A stretch of 64,000 bases of DNA, from NCBI RefSeq assembly GCF_024582835.1, contig NZ_CP102096.1:2666001-2730000 (forward strand), in the 5' to 3' direction. Each line of letters begins with the position of its first letter. The first letter of the stretch is position 1. The notes under the pieces are model-generated. The model was given only the letters and a program-made list of their open reading frames with translations. It ran no database searches and was not told the origin of the DNA. The translations under genes and the position numbers were made by a program. This DNA comes from Vibrio japonicus. GTDB lineage: Bacteria > Pseudomonadota > Gammaproteobacteria > Enterobacterales > Vibrionaceae. This document shows positions 30,427 to 40,175 of the stretch, in pieces.

Positions 30427-33400
30427 ATGCGCTTTACTGATGTTTTTATTAAACGTCCAGTTTTAGCGGTATCGATCAGCTTTTTGATCGCATTGCTTGG
30501 TTTGCAAGCAATCTTCAAAATGCAGGTCCGTGAATACCCTGAAATGACGAATACGGAAGTAACGGTTTCGACCAGTTACTACGGCGCTAGTGCCGACCTA
30601 ATCCAAGGCTTTATTACTCAGCCTTTGGAGCAAGCGGTCGCACAGGCAGATAATATTGACTATATGACGTCTCAATCGGTTCTTGGCCGTTCAACTATCA
30701 CAGTAAAAATGAAGTTGAACACGGACCCGAATGCGGCGCTGTCAGATATACTGGCAAAAACCAACTCGGTTCGCTCTCAATTACCTAAAGAAGCGGAAGA
30801 CCCGACAGTAACCATGTCAACCGGTTCGACAACCGCGGTACTGTACATTGGTTTCACCAGTGACGAGCTGTCTTCAAGTCAGATCACAGATTACCTTGAA
30901 CGCGTAATCAACCCACAGTTGTTTACCGTTAACGGTGTATCGAAAGTTGACCTGTACGGTGGTATGAAATACGCGCTACGTGTTTGGCTAGACCCAGCAA
31001 AAATGGCAGCGTTTAACCTTACCGCGACAGACGTAATGGGCGTGCTAAGTGCGAACAACTACCAGTCGGCAACCGGTCAGGCTATCGGTGAGTTTGTCCT
31101 TTATAACGGCAGCGCAGACACTCAAGTCTCGAACGTTGATGAGCTTAAAAACTTAGTGGTCAGTACCGATGAAGGTAAGGTCACACGTTTAGGCGATATC
31201 GCAAAAGTGACGCTTGAGAAGAGCCACGACTTGTACCGTGCGAGTGCAAATGGTCAGGAAGCCGTGGTTGCCGCGATTAACGCAGCGCCAAGTGCTAACC
31301 CGATTAACATTGCTGCTGACGTATTGGACTTGCTACCTCAACTTGAGAGTAACTTACCAAGCACTATCAAAATGGATGTGTTGTATGACTCAACCATCGC
31401 AATCAACGAATCGATTAACGAAGTAATCAAAACCATCGTTGAAGCAGCACTTATCGTACTAATTGTGATCACCTTGTTCCTAGGATCATTCCGTGCGGTA
31501 ATCATCCCTATCGTCACTATCCCACTTTCTTTGATTGGTGTAGCGATGGTGATGCAGTCAATGGGTTTCTCTTGGAACCTGATGACACTGCTAGCAATGG
31601 TTCTAGCTATCGGTCTGGTGGTAGACGATGCGATCGTAGTACTGGAAAACGTCGACCGACACATTAAATTGGGTGAATCTCCATTCCGCGCAGCCATTAT
31701 TGGTACGCGTGAAATCGCGGTACCCGTTATTGCAATGACGCTGACGCTAGGTGCGGTATACGCGCCAATCGCGCTGATGGGTGGTATTACGGGCTCGCTA
31801 TTTAAAGAGTTCGCATTAACCCTAGCGGGCGCGGTATTTGTGTCTGGTATTGTGGCACTGACGCTTTCACCGATGATGTGTTCAAAAATGCTGAAAGCGC
31901 ATCAAGAGCCAAGCAAGTTTGAGCAGAAAGTCCATAGCGTTCTAGATCGTATGACCAACCGTTATGCGAAGATGCTAGGTGCGGTAATGCAACACCGCCC
32001 TGTGGTAATCGGCTTTGCATTGATTGTATTTGCCAGCCTACCAATGCTGTTCAAATTCATTCCAAGCGAACTGGCTCCATCAGAAGATAAAGGTGTTGTT
32101 GTATTGATGGGTACTGCTCCATCAAACTCGAACTTAGACTTTATCCAGAACACGATGGATGACGTAAACAGAATCCTTTCTGAACAGCCAGAAGTACAGT
32201 TTGCTCAGGTGTTCTCAGGTGTGCCTAACTCAAACCAAGCGTTCGGTATCGCTTCGATGGTGCCTTGGAGTGAGCGTGAAGCTAGCCAAGCAGACGTAAC
32301 TGGCCGTGTAGGTGGATTGGTTGCAGACGTACCGGGAATGGCAGTTACCGCATTCCAAATGCCTGAACTACCAGGTGCTGGTAGCGGTCTACCAATTCAG
32401 TTTGTTCTGACCACACCAAACGCGTTTGAAAGTCTATTTGCGATTGCAACGGACGTGTTGACGGAAGTGAAGTCTAGCCCGATGTTCGTCTACTCAGACC
32501 TAGACCTGAACTACGACTCGGCGACGATGAAAATCAACATCGACAAAGACAAAGCAGGTGCATACGGCGTAACCATGCAAGACATCGGTATCACGCTGGG
32601 TACGATGATGGCGGATGGCTACGTAAACCGTATCGACCTGAACGGCCGCTCTTACGAAGTTATCCCTCAGGTAGAGCGTAAGTGGCGTCTAAACCCAGAG
32701 TCGATGAACAACTACTACGTGCGTGCAGCTGACGGCAACGCGGTCCCACTAAGCAACCTAATCACTATTGATGTTATTGCTGAGCCTCGCTCACTGCCTC
32801 ACTTCAACCAGCTGAACTCAGCTACGGTGGGTGCTGTACCATCACCGGGTACTGCAATGGGCGATGCGATTAACTGGTTTGAGAACATTGCTGAAACGAA
32901 ACTGCCAAGCGGCTACAACCATGACTACATGGGCGAAGCGCGTCAGTTTGTGACTGAAGGTAGCGCGCTATACGCGACGTTTGGTTTAGCACTGGCAATC
33001 ATCTTCTTGGTTCTAGCGATTCAGTTTGAATCACTGAAAGACCCAATCGTGATCATGGTGTCGGTTCCATTGGCGGTATGTGGTGCGTTGATTGCCTTAG
33101 CGTGGGGTGCTGCGTCAATGAACATCTACTCGCAGGTGGGTTTGATCACGCTGGTTGGTCTGATTACCAAGCACGGTATCTTGATCTGTGAAGTAGCGAA
33201 AGAAGAGCAACTGCACAATAACCTAGGTAAAACAGAAGCAGTAATGGAAGCGGCAAAAGTTCGTCTACGCCCTATCCTAATGACGACAGCAGCGATGATC
33301 GCGGGTCTTATCCCACTGATGTACGCGACAGGTGCAGGTGCAGCTCAGCGCTTTAGTATCGGTATCGTAATCGTTGCTGGTCTAGCGATTGGTACGCTGT

Positions 33401-33549
33401 TTACCCTATTCGTACTGCCAGTGATCTACAGCTACTTAGCTGAGAAGCACAAGCCACTACCTGTTTTTGTCGAGGACAAAGACCTGGAAAAGTTGGCACG
33501 CGTTGATGAGGCAAAAGCCGCACAACGCGAACTTACTGACCATCACTAA
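30427..33549 (+). CDS. RND family efflux transporter (HAE1 type)
   Basis: Inner-membrane proton-driven drug or bile exporter of 1040 residues. The N-terminus FTDVFIKRPVLAVSISFLIALLGL is typical. The proton-relay Asp pair is in GLVVDDAIVVLENVDRH (near residues 396-412). Twelve transmembrane segments and two large periplasmic loops (about 30-335 and 555-860) are evident, and the second half has GLITKHGILICEVAKEEQ. GGAGG precedes the ATG. Substrates cannot be told from sequence; related vibrio pumps export bile acids and detergents. Confidence 0.95.
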   Translation: MRFTDVFIKRPVLAVSISFLIALLGLQAIFKMQVREYPEMTNTEVTVSTSYYGASADLIQGFITQPLEQAVAQADNIDYMTSQSVLGRSTITVKMKLNTDPNAALSDILAKTNSVRSQLPKEAEDPTVTMSTGSTTAVLYIGFTSDELSSSQITDYLERVINPQLFTVNGVSKVDLYGGMKYALRVWLDPAKMAAFNLTATDVMGVLSANNYQSATGQAIGEFVLYNGSADTQVSNVDELKNLVVSTDEGKVTRLGDIAKVTLEKSHDLYRASANGQEAVVAAINAAPSANPINIAADVLDLLPQLESNLPSTIKMDVLYDSTIAINESINEVIKTIVEAALIVLIVITLFLGSFRAVIIPIVTIPLSLIGVAMVMQSMGFSWNLMTLLAMVLAIGLVVDDAIVVLENVDRHIKLGESPFRAAIIGTREIAVPVIAMTLTLGAVYAPIALMGGITGSLFKEFALTLAGAVFVSGIVALTLSPMMCSKMLKAHQEPSKFEQKVHSVLDRMTNRYAKMLGAVMQHRPVVIGFALIVFASLPMLFKFIPSELAPSEDKGVVVLMGTAPSNSNLDFIQNTMDDVNRILSEQPEVQFAQVFSGVPNSNQAFGIASMVPWSEREASQADVTGRVGGLVADVPGMAVTAFQMPELPGAGSGLPIQFVLTTPNAFESLFAIATDVLTEVKSSPMFVYSDLDLNYDSATMKINIDKDKAGAYGVTMQDIGITLGTMMADGYVNRIDLNGRSYEVIPQVERKWRLNPESMNNYYVRAADGNAVPLSNLITIDVIAEPRSLPHFNQLNSATVGAVPSPGTAMGDAINWFENIAETKLPSGYNHDYMGEARQFVTEGSALYATFGLALAIIFLVLAIQFESLKDPIVIMVSVPLAVCGALIALAWGAASMNIYSQVGLITLVGLITKHGILICEVAKEEQLHNNLGKTEAVMEAAKVRLRPILMTTAAMIAGLIPLMYATGAGAAQRFSIGIVIVAGLAIGTLFTLFVLPVIYSYLAEKHKPLPVFVEDKDLEKLARVDEAKAAQRELTDHH

Positions 33550-33562
33550 GAGTTAGAAACGC

Positions 33563-33588
33563 AAAAGGCCACTTCGGTGGCCTTTTTT
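33563..33588 (+). terminator. Rho-independent terminator after the RND operon
   Basis: Nine-base-pair stem AAAGGCCAC/GTGGCCTTT with a TTCG tetraloop and T6. Confidence 0.95.
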
Positions 33589-33695
33589 ATTGCCTAACGT
33601 AAGGTGTGTCTGGCTCGATTTTTTGCTATCTAACTAGCGACTTTCCCGTATCAATTACATAGAATGTAACCAAAGAGACAGGAGTTTTAGTCACC

Positions 33696-33947
33696 ATGTT
33701 TGACCCAAAGAAACTAGAGCAAATCGCTAAACAAATTCACGACTCTATGCCAGCACCTGTAAAAGAGCTGGGTGCAGACGTCGACCAAAAAGTTCGCCAA
33801 GTAATCCAAGGCCAGCTAAACAAGTTGGACGTTGTTAGCCGCGAAGAGTTTGACGTACAAACACAAGTGCTACTGCGCACTCGCCAAAAGCTAACCGAAA
33901 TGGAAGCAAAACTGGCAGAGCTTGAAGCGAAACTAGCAGACAAGTAA
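33696..33947 (+). CDS. ubiK: Ubiquinone biosynthesis accessory factor UbiK
   Basis: Small cytoplasmic protein of 83 residues (YqiC/BMFP family). It starts [38 protein letters not shown], with a membrane-fusogenic amphipathic first half. The C-terminal half is a trimeric coiled coil ([18 protein letters not shown]). UbiK works with UbiJ in the soluble Ubi complex needed for aerobic ubiquinone synthesis; ubiJ is also in this window (52097-52702). GGAG lies upstream. Confidence 0.93.
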   Translation: MFDPKKLEQIAKQIHDSMPAPVKELGADVDQKVRQVIQGQLNKLDVVSREEFDVQTQVLLRTRQKLTEMEAKLAELEAKLADK

Positions 33948-33968
33948 ACATCGTCTTCGACAAGACTC

Positions 33969-34000
33969 AAAAGGCTGACACTTAGGTGCCAGCCTTTTTT
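33969..34000 (+). terminator. Rho-independent terminator after ubiK
   Basis: Stem AAAGGCTG-CAC/GTG-CAGCCTTT with one A-C mismatch and T6. Confidence 0.85.
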
Positions 34001-34033
34001 ATATCTGTTCTCAAAGCAAAACGCACCGAAAAC

Positions 34034-34066
34034 AAAAAGGCTTGGTCAACGGAGACCAAGCCTTTT
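34034..34066 (-). terminator. Terminator downstream of ilvC
   Basis: Thirteen-base-pair stem AAAAGGCTTGGTC/GACCAAGCCTTTT with a six-base loop; on the minus strand it ends in T5. It lies about 180 bases after the ilvC stop, implying a long 3' untranslated region. Confidence 0.85.
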
Positions 34067-34098
34067 AATTAGATGTTGTGTTTTATTTTGTATTTATC

Positions 34099-34236
34099 AC
34101 TCCAGTCTGCCTGGAGTTCATTTACTGCGTTACTTTAGACTAGGTAAATTACGCAGTATTAAGGTTTCATTTCTAGGAGAAGGCGCGGAGTTTACGATAG
34201 TAAATGAGCACCTTCGACACCGAAATAGAACCTTAA
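34099..34236 (-). other. Chain of hairpins in the ilvC 3' region
   Basis: Between ilvC and its terminator lie three adjacent inverted repeats. 34099-34117 has the stem ACTCCAG/CTGGAGT. 34123-34158 has perfect 8-base ends TACTGCGT/ACGCAGTA. 34159-34236 is an imperfect hairpin of about 78 bases, outer arm TTAAGGTT..ATTTC and inner arms GAAGG.GC and TTTAC. No coding frame is evident. It could be a structured 3' UTR, an sRNA, or a small palindromic repeat element. Confidence 0.6.
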
Positions 34237-34246
34237 GGCCAGTAAT

Positions 34247-35731
34247 TTAGCCGCCTACCGCGATGCGCTTCATATCCGTCATGTATCCTCGTAACTCTTC
34301 ACCAATGTACTCAACTGGGTGGTTACGGATCGCATCATTCACTTCGATAAGACGACCGTTGTCTACTTGGTTAGACGTTTCGCCTAGACCTTTACCGATC
34401 ACGTCAGTGCCTACTTTCGGCATGAACTTTTCACGTAGTAGCGGTGTAGCTACGTTTGCGAATAGGTAGTTACCGTATTCTGCTGTGTCTGAGATTACTA
34501 CGTTCATTTCGTATAGACGCTTACGAGCGATCGTGTTTGCGATTAGCGGTAGCTCGTGTAGTGACTCGTAGTACGCTGACTCATCGATGATACCTGATGC
34601 TGTCATTGCTTCGAATGCTAGCTCAACACCCGCACGAACCATTGCAATCATTAGGATGCCGTTATCAAAGTACTCTTGCTCTGAAATTTCTACGTCAGAC
34701 GCTGGGTAGTTTTCAAACGCTGTTTGGCCTGTTTCTTCACGCCAGCCTAGTAGGTTCACGTCGTCATTTGCCCAGTCAGCCATCATAGTGCGAGAGAATT
34801 CGCCTTCGATGATGTCATCCATGTGCTTGTTGTAAAGCGGACGCATTAGGTCTTTTAGCTCTTCAGAAAGCTCAAATGCTTTGATTTTCGCTGGGTTTGA
34901 TAGGCGATCCATCATGTGAGTGATGCCACCAAACTTCAGTGCTTCTGTTACTGTTTCCCAACCGTACTGCAGTAGTTTACCTGCGTAACCTGGGTCGATA
35001 CCTTCAGCAACCATCTTCTCGTAACATACGATAGAACCCGCTTGTAGCATGCCACATAGGATAGTTTGCTCGCCCATAAGGTCAGATTTTACTTCTGCCA
35101 CGAATGAAGATTCTAGACAGCCTGCGCGGTGACCACCTGTTGCCGCTGCCCATGCTTTCGCGATATCCCAACCTTCACCTTTTGGATCGTTTTCTGGGTG
35201 AACTGCGATTAGCGTTGGTACACCGAAACCACGTTTGTATTCTTCACGTACTTCCGTACCTGGACACTTAGGTGCAACCATCACTACTGTTAGGTCTTTA
35301 CGGATTTGCATACCTTCTTCAACAACGTTGAAGCCGTGAGAGTAACCCAGTGCTGCGCCTTCTTTCATTAGCGGCATTACTGTTTCTACTACGTTGGTGT
35401 GCTGTTTGTCAGGCGTTAGGTTAACTACTAGGTCTGCTTGAGGAATTAGCGTCTCGTAGCTGCCTACTTCAAAACCGTTTTCTTTTGCGTTCTTGTACGA
35501 TTGACGCTGCTCGTCGATCGCAGCTTGGCGAAGTGCATATGCTACGTCTAGACCAGAGTCACGCATGTTTAAACCTTGGTTAAGACCTTGCGCGCCACAA
35601 CCAACGATCACGACCTTTTTGCCTTTTAGGTAATCGGCTTCAGTAGCGAACTCACTGCGATCCATAAAGCGACAACGACCAAGTTGGTCTAGTTGCTGAC
35701 GTAGGTTTAAGGTATTGAAATAGTTAGCCAT
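34247..35731 (-). CDS. ilvC: Ketol-acid reductoisomerase (class II)
   Basis: Second step of branched-chain amino acid synthesis: isomerises and reduces acetolactate or acetohydroxybutyrate with NADPH and Mg. At 494 residues it is the long enterobacterial class II form with duplicated C-terminal knotted domains. NADPH-binding loop [22 protein letters not shown] is near 40-61; the catalytic region includes [20 protein letters not shown] and the metal-binding Glu/Asp in [11 protein letters not shown]. It is divergent from its activator ilvY. Confidence 0.97.
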   Translation of the reverse strand: MANYFNTLNLRQQLDQLGRCRFMDRSEFATEADYLKGKKVVIVGCGAQGLNQGLNMRDSGLDVAYALRQAAIDEQRQSYKNAKENGFEVGSYETLIPQADLVVNLTPDKQHTNVVETVMPLMKEGAALGYSHGFNVVEEGMQIRKDLTVVMVAPKCPGTEVREEYKRGFGVPTLIAVHPENDPKGEGWDIAKAWAAATGGHRAGCLESSFVAEVKSDLMGEQTILCGMLQAGSIVCYEKMVAEGIDPGYAGKLLQYGWETVTEALKFGGITHMMDRLSNPAKIKAFELSEELKDLMRPLYNKHMDDIIEGEFSRTMMADWANDDVNLLGWREETGQTAFENYPASDVEISEQEYFDNGILMIAMVRAGVELAFEAMTASGIIDESAYYESLHELPLIANTIARKRLYEMNVVISDTAEYGNYLFANVATPLLREKFMPKVGTDVIGKGLGETSNQVDNGRLIEVNDAIRNHPVEYIGEELRGYMTDMKRIAVGG

Positions 35732-35843
35732 AGCAGGGCTCTCCTTGTAAGAATTTTTCCATCAGGTCGATATTTCTCTATCGAATGAATTGATACTAAA
35801 ACAGACAGTCGATTGCTTAAAGTGATATATTCACAATTAGTTA

Positions 35844-35858
35844 TTGCAAAAAGTGCAA
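35844..35858 (+). promoter_or_regulatory. Candidate IlvY operator
   Basis: The dyad TTGCA-AAAAG-TGCAA fits the LysR-type T-N11-A pattern. It lies 19 bases before ilvY in the ilvC-ilvY divergent gap, where IlvY binds in E. coli to activate ilvC and repress itself. Confidence 0.6.
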
Positions 35859-35876
35859 CAAGGAAATGACGCTTTT

Positions 35877-36764
35877 ATGAACATTAAAAGTCTGCAGGTT
35901 TTTACCCACCTGTGTGATAGTAGGAGCTTTGCCAAAACCGCCTCAGCGATGCACATCAGTCCATCAGCTCTGAGCCGCCAAATCCAGAAGCTTGAAGCCG
36001 AAACCGGGCAAGCCTTATTTGTGCGCGATAACCGTAGCGTAGAGCTAACACCTGCGGCTAAAAAGCTCCTCCCCGTTGCATTACGAATCATTGGGGAATG
36101 GCAGAGCTACAATGCTCAAGTCAGAGGAATAGACAAAGAGCTCAAAGGTGAAATCCGTCTGTTTTGTTCGGTGACCGCAAGCTACAGCCATTTACCAGAA
36201 TTACTGAGTGAGTTCCGCATTCAGCATCCTTTTATCGAATTTAAGCTGCAAACTGGCGATCCTGCAACCGCCATCGATAGAGTATTGGCGGATGATGTTG
36301 ACGTCGCCATCTCGGCGCTGCCTGAACAACTTCCTTCGCGCATTGAGTTCGAGACAATTAGCGAGATGCCACTTTCTTTCATTGCGCCCGTTGGGGTGAG
36401 CAGCTTTTCTGAAGAGCTGCAAAAAGAGAAACCTGACTGGTCAAATATTCCGTTTATTGTCCCTGAGTCTGGCACTGCGCGTGAACGAGCAAACACATGG
36501 TTTAAAAAGATGAAAATCAAACCGAACATTTACGCGCAAGTATCTGGTCACGAAGCCATTGTCAGTATGGTCGCGCTCGGTTGTGGTGTTGGCATTGCAC
36601 CGGATGTCGTTATCAATAACAGCCCAGTCAAAGAAAAGATTCAGCGCCTGAAAGTCGCAATTAAACCATTTAAGCTTGGTATATGTTGCAAACGGGCGCA
36701 GCTTGATAACCCATTAGTTAAAGCTTTATGGGATGTTGCCCAATCAACCTACATTGCACCATAA
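35877..36764 (+). CDS. ilvY: LysR-type activator of ilvC (IlvY)
   Basis: HTH-type regulator of 295 residues. I start at ATG 35877 (MNIKSLQVFTHL), which aligns with E. coli IlvY; the upstream TTG at 35844 lies within the operator. The winged helix is SFAKTASAMHISPSALSRQIQKLEAE (about 16-41). The ligand domain includes FCSVTASYSHLPELL and VSGHEAIVSMVALGCGVGIAPDVV, both IlvY-like. In E. coli acetolactate and acetohydroxybutyrate are its co-inducers. Confidence 0.92.
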   Translation: MNIKSLQVFTHLCDSRSFAKTASAMHISPSALSRQIQKLEAETGQALFVRDNRSVELTPAAKKLLPVALRIIGEWQSYNAQVRGIDKELKGEIRLFCSVTASYSHLPELLSEFRIQHPFIEFKLQTGDPATAIDRVLADDVDVAISALPEQLPSRIEFETISEMPLSFIAPVGVSSFSEELQKEKPDWSNIPFIVPESGTARERANTWFKKMKIKPNIYAQVSGHEAIVSMVALGCGVGIAPDVVINNSPVKEKIQRLKVAIKPFKLGICCKRAQLDNPLVKALWDVAQSTYIAP

Positions 36765-36766
36765 CG

Positions 36767-36791
36767 TAAAAAGCCACCTATTCAGGTGGCT
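36767..36791 (-). terminator. Terminator after hemN
   Basis: Stem AGCCACCT/AGGTGGCT with loop ATTC; on the minus strand it ends in T5. It lies between convergent ilvY and hemN. Confidence 0.85.
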
Positions 36792-36812
36792 GGGTAGACT
36801 CTATTGTGTGGC

Positions 36813-38201
36813 TTAGATAACGCGAGAGAACTGTTGCTGACGCGCTTTGGCACGCAGGTATTTATCAAAACACATGCAGATATTGCGGATCAGCAGTCGA
36901 CCACGCAAGGTTACGCGAATCTCGCTATCATCCACTTCGACCAATTGATCATCAATAAAGGTTTGCAACAGGCCTAAATCTTCTTTGAAGTACTGATTAA
37001 AGTTAACATTGAAGTTCGCTTCGATTGCGGTCTTATCAAGTTTGAAGTTACAAATCAGTTGCTTAATCACGTCGCGTCGAAGTAAGTCATCACTATCAAG
37101 TGCTACGCCTTTCCATAAAGCATGGCGCTGCTCCGCAACCTGAGCATAATACTTTTTCAGCTCTTTCTGGTTTTGAGCGTAAGCATTACCAATCATGGAA
37201 ATCGCGGAAACCCCAAAGCCAACCAAGTCACACTCGCCTTGCGTCGTGTAACCTTGGAAGTTGCGGTGAAGTACACCATTTCGCTGAGCAACCGCTAGCT
37301 CATCGTCAGGTAACGCGAAGTGGTCCATCCCGATGAATTGGTATCCAGCACCAGTTAACGTACTGATCGTATCTTGAAGAATTGCCATTTTCTCTTCCGC
37401 TTGAGGCAAATCTTCGTCTTTGATTTTGCGCTGCGCAGCAAACAGTTGCGGCATATGTGCGTAGTTAAACACTGACAAGCGGCCGGGTTTCATCTCCAGT
37501 ACTTGGCTCAGCGTTTGTGCGAATGATTCTTTCGTTTGCTTTGGCAGACCATAAATCAAATCAAGGTTAGTCGAACGGAAACCAAGCTGTTTAGCACGCT
37601 CAACCATGGCGAAGATAAACTCTTCGTCTTGCTCTCGGTTAACCAACTTCTGCACTTCTTTGTTGAAGTCCTGTACACCGATACTCAGGCGGTTAAACCC
37701 TTCACTGCGCAAGTGATCAAGCATGTCTAGCTCAATTTCACGCGGGTCAACTTCAATGCTGATTTCAGAGTCAGGTTCAAAAGAGAACTCGCCGCGTAAA
37801 ATCGCCATTAATCGACTAATCTGCGCTTTGGTTAAGAATGTCGGTGTGCCACCACCAAAATGCAATTGAGTGACTTTTCGGCCATGAAGTAGTGCAGCGC
37901 GAGTGCGGATCTCAAGCTCCAATACATCAAGGTATTCATCGGCCTTGTGAGAATGGCGAGTAATGACTTTATTACAGCCGCAGTAATAACAAAGCTTATG
38001 GCAGAATGGAATGTGGATATACAGAGACAACGGTCGATCTGGATACTCGGTGCAAGCCATATCGTAATCGGCAATAGTAAATGCCTCGTGGAACTCCAAC
38101 GCGGTTGGGTACGAGGTATAACGAGGGCCCGAATAGTTGTATTTATCGAGAACGGCTTGATCCCACACTATTTGCTGACTGGCGACAACTTGCTGCGACA
38201 T
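36813..38201 (-). CDS. hemN: Oxygen-independent coproporphyrinogen III oxidase
   Basis: Radical-SAM enzyme of 462 residues that converts coproporphyrinogen III to protoporphyrinogen IX without oxygen. The [4Fe-4S] motif is Cys67-X3-Cys71-X2-Cys74 followed by Gly-Cys76, as in genuine HemN (HIPFCHKLCYYCGC). Further HemN features are YTSYPTA near 28, LHFGGGTPTFL near 118 and a C-terminal domain with RGRLLIRNICMCFDKY. This distinguishes it from HemW. A 172-base gap upstream separates it from the DUF2489 gene. Confidence 0.96.
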   Translation of the reverse strand: MSQQVVASQQIVWDQAVLDKYNYSGPRYTSYPTALEFHEAFTIADYDMACTEYPDRPLSLYIHIPFCHKLCYYCGCNKVITRHSHKADEYLDVLELEIRTRAALLHGRKVTQLHFGGGTPTFLTKAQISRLMAILRGEFSFEPDSEISIEVDPREIELDMLDHLRSEGFNRLSIGVQDFNKEVQKLVNREQDEEFIFAMVERAKQLGFRSTNLDLIYGLPKQTKESFAQTLSQVLEMKPGRLSVFNYAHMPQLFAAQRKIKDEDLPQAEEKMAILQDTISTLTGAGYQFIGMDHFALPDDELAVAQRNGVLHRNFQGYTTQGECDLVGFGVSAISMIGNAYAQNQKELKKYYAQVAEQRHALWKGVALDSDDLLRRDVIKQLICNFKLDKTAIEANFNVNFNQYFKEDLGLLQTFIDDQLVEVDDSEIRVTLRGRLLIRNICMCFDKYLRAKARQQQFSRVI

Positions 38202-38373
38202 AATGCTTTTCCATTTAGGCTGTAATAATTATCTGGCGTTAGGCCTTACATATCGACGCATATTTTGCCACAGCGTAAGGTTGCTCGTTGCCAGACAGTT
38301 CGCTTTTTCAGTAACAAAGCTCTGAAATGATAACCCGATCACTTACTGATCATAGGAAGTAATCGGGGATTCA

Positions 38374-38862
38374 CTAGATCATTTGAATGTTGATCTGATT
38401 ATTTAAAGGCTTAACCTTTTTCTGAAGTTGCTTGAGCTCTTCAATAATCGCATCTTGTAGACGAGACTCAGACTTTTGGCGTTCAAGATTCTGCGTCATG
38501 CGCTCTTTCTTAACCAGCTTTTGACGATCTTCACCGCGCGCCATGTCTTTTACGATGTGAAACAGTTCTGCTGTTGCTGGATATTCTTTATCGAAATCCA
38601 CTCGGTCGTCACCCTGGACATAGTCCATGATGTTGTAAAGACGAATGCTGATTTCAGAGAGATCACATTGACCTTGAATACCCGCTAGGCACAACACACT
38701 GACACTTTCGAAGATGTTCGCGTTGCGTTTCTCGATCGCTAGCTGCTTATGCTGCTCTTGCAACTCCTTTTGCTTTTTAAGCTGGAGCAGAAGGTAACCT
38801 GCATAAGACGCTAAGCCGAGAATAATGATTCCACCAGCAATGGCTAACACGGTTACGTTCAT
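38374..38862 (-). CDS. DUF2489 membrane-anchored protein
   Basis: Protein of 162 residues with one N-terminal transmembrane helix (VLAIAGGIIILGLASYAGYLLLQL) and a helical cytoplasmic part. Conserved-looking elements are SVLCLAGIQGQCDLSEISIRLYNIMDY and FDKEYPATAELFHIVKDM. I assign DUF2489 from memory of the family; function is unknown. It starts 9 bases after yihI ends, so it belongs to the methyltransferase-yihI run. Confidence 0.75.
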   Translation of the reverse strand: MNVTVLAIAGGIIILGLASYAGYLLLQLKKQKELQEQHKQLAIEKRNANIFESVSVLCLAGIQGQCDLSEISIRLYNIMDYVQGDDRVDFDKEYPATAELFHIVKDMARGEDRQKLVKKERMTQNLERQKSESRLQDAIIEELKQLQKKVKPLNNQINIQMI

Positions 38863-38871
38863 AACGGGCTC

Positions 38872-39438
38872 TTATCCTTTAAACTGATTCAGATCCAAGT
38901 CTTCAAATTGCGATAGCAGATCGTCATCCGATGCGACTTTCTTATTCGCTTTTTTCGGTGCAGACTCTACCACTTCTTCTTGTTCTTCTTCGTACTCGTC
39001 TTCCGCTGGCTCTTCGTAGACGCCAAGCTGCTTCATAAGTACTTCGATGCGATCTAGTTTCTCATCGACGTATTTTTGCAAGCCCGCACCTAAGCTTTCA
39101 CCGTTGTCTAGGCGGTCAAGCAATACGTTTAGCTGCGCGTCATTTTCTAGCATCTCTAGCTCTTTCTCAGCATTCACACGGCGGTCCGCCTTGCTTAGCT
39201 TCTTAGGAGCATCAACCACGAGTGGAATTTTTTTCTTGCTACCTAAACGAGGGTCAAGCTTTTGACCTGCGCTACGTAGCTGTTGCGCTTTCTCTTCAGA
39301 GTTGCGAGTACCGGTTTTTAAACCTTTACGCTTTTTTTCACGTTTACGCAAACGTCCTTCAACGTCTGACTGTGTACGGTTACGGACAACGATTACGTCA
39401 CCGTTACCACCTGATCTTGCTTTCTTACTACGGCTCAT
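38872..39438 (-). CDS. yihI: Der GTPase-activating protein YihI
   Basis: Basic protein of 188 residues, the YihI family that stimulates the GTPase Der and so modulates 50S ribosome assembly. The N-terminal half is highly basic (EGRLRKREKKRKGLKTGTRN; PRLGSKKKIPL). The C-terminal half is acidic (EEPAEDEYEEEQEEVVES). It is next to hemN as in E. coli. It shares one base (TAATG) with the upstream methyltransferase gene. Confidence 0.92.
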   Translation of the reverse strand: MSRSKKARSGGNGDVIVVRNRTQSDVEGRLRKREKKRKGLKTGTRNSEEKAQQLRSAGQKLDPRLGSKKKIPLVVDAPKKLSKADRRVNAEKELEMLENDAQLNVLLDRLDNGESLGAGLQKYVDEKLDRIEVLMKQLGVYEEPAEDEYEEEQEEVVESAPKKANKKVASDDDLLSQFEDLDLNQFKG

Positions 39439-40076
39439 TACTGCGGCTTCCTCAGTAAAATTACATCATTACCAATAAATTCAAGCTCGAGCTGATCCCG
39501 CTCTGCCAAGTACTGAAACGTATTTCGACTAAAGAACACCACATGAGTTGGGTCATTCTTGTAGTGCCAATTGGCAAACGCTTCGACATTGATAACCAGT
39601 TTAGTCATAAGACCAATCCAGCCACCTGGCTTAACCAAATTTAACCATTGCTGCCACACGCTATCGGGATCGTACAGATGCTCAATAACTTCTGTGGACG
39701 TCATAAAATCGTACTGTTTCTCTAACACCTTATTATCCGGGTGATAGTAGATATCGTACAAACTCATGGTATGGCCCTGCTCTTCCAACATCAGTGATAA
39801 CGTTGGACCCGGACCACAACCGAAATCTATCCCGTGAGATGCAGGCTCAATACGCTCTAATATGGGGTCAGCGACTCGAGATAAAAAGCGTCGATAGCCT
39901 CCATCTGTTGGGTCGTTTTCGTGCATGTCGTAATGGGCTTTTTCAGCCTCAGCATCCAGTCTTTGCTCTGGATTGACAAACACGAGCTCACATTGCATGC
40001 ATTGAAGGTATGCACGACGCTTATCTTCAAAGTAGTTTTTGATCTCTAAGCTTTGACAAAGTGGGCAATTGTGCAT
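39438..40076 (-). CDS. Class I SAM-dependent methyltransferase with N-terminal zinc ribbon
   Basis: Protein of 212 residues. A Cys4 ribbon (CPLC near 4-7 and CMQC near 26-29) is followed by a Rossmann methyltransferase core: motif I GIDFGCGPGPTLSLMLEE near 83-100, then STEVIEHLYDPDSVWQQWLNLVKPGGWIGLMT. The substrate cannot be told. It is the first gene of a coupled minus-strand run with yihI and the DUF2489 gene, which hints at a translation-linked role. Confidence 0.78.
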   Translation of the reverse strand: MHNCPLCQSLEIKNYFEDKRRAYLQCMQCELVFVNPEQRLDAEAEKAHYDMHENDPTDGGYRRFLSRVADPILERIEPASHGIDFGCGPGPTLSLMLEEQGHTMSLYDIYYHPDNKVLEKQYDFMTSTEVIEHLYDPDSVWQQWLNLVKPGGWIGLMTKLVINVEAFANWHYKNDPTHVVFFSRNTFQYLAERDQLELEFIGNDVILLRKPQ

Positions 40077-40175
40077 TGTTACATCTCCAAACAGGGATGC
40101 GAAACATACCAGAAACTGGCTTTAGAGTGGAGTGCTATTGTGCAAATAATCGTCGATTTAATAAAATTAACCAAT

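Noticed and set aside
34099..34236. A riboswitch downstream of ilvC
   Set aside because: It lies 3' of the gene and does not resemble a known aptamer; kept only as a structured region.
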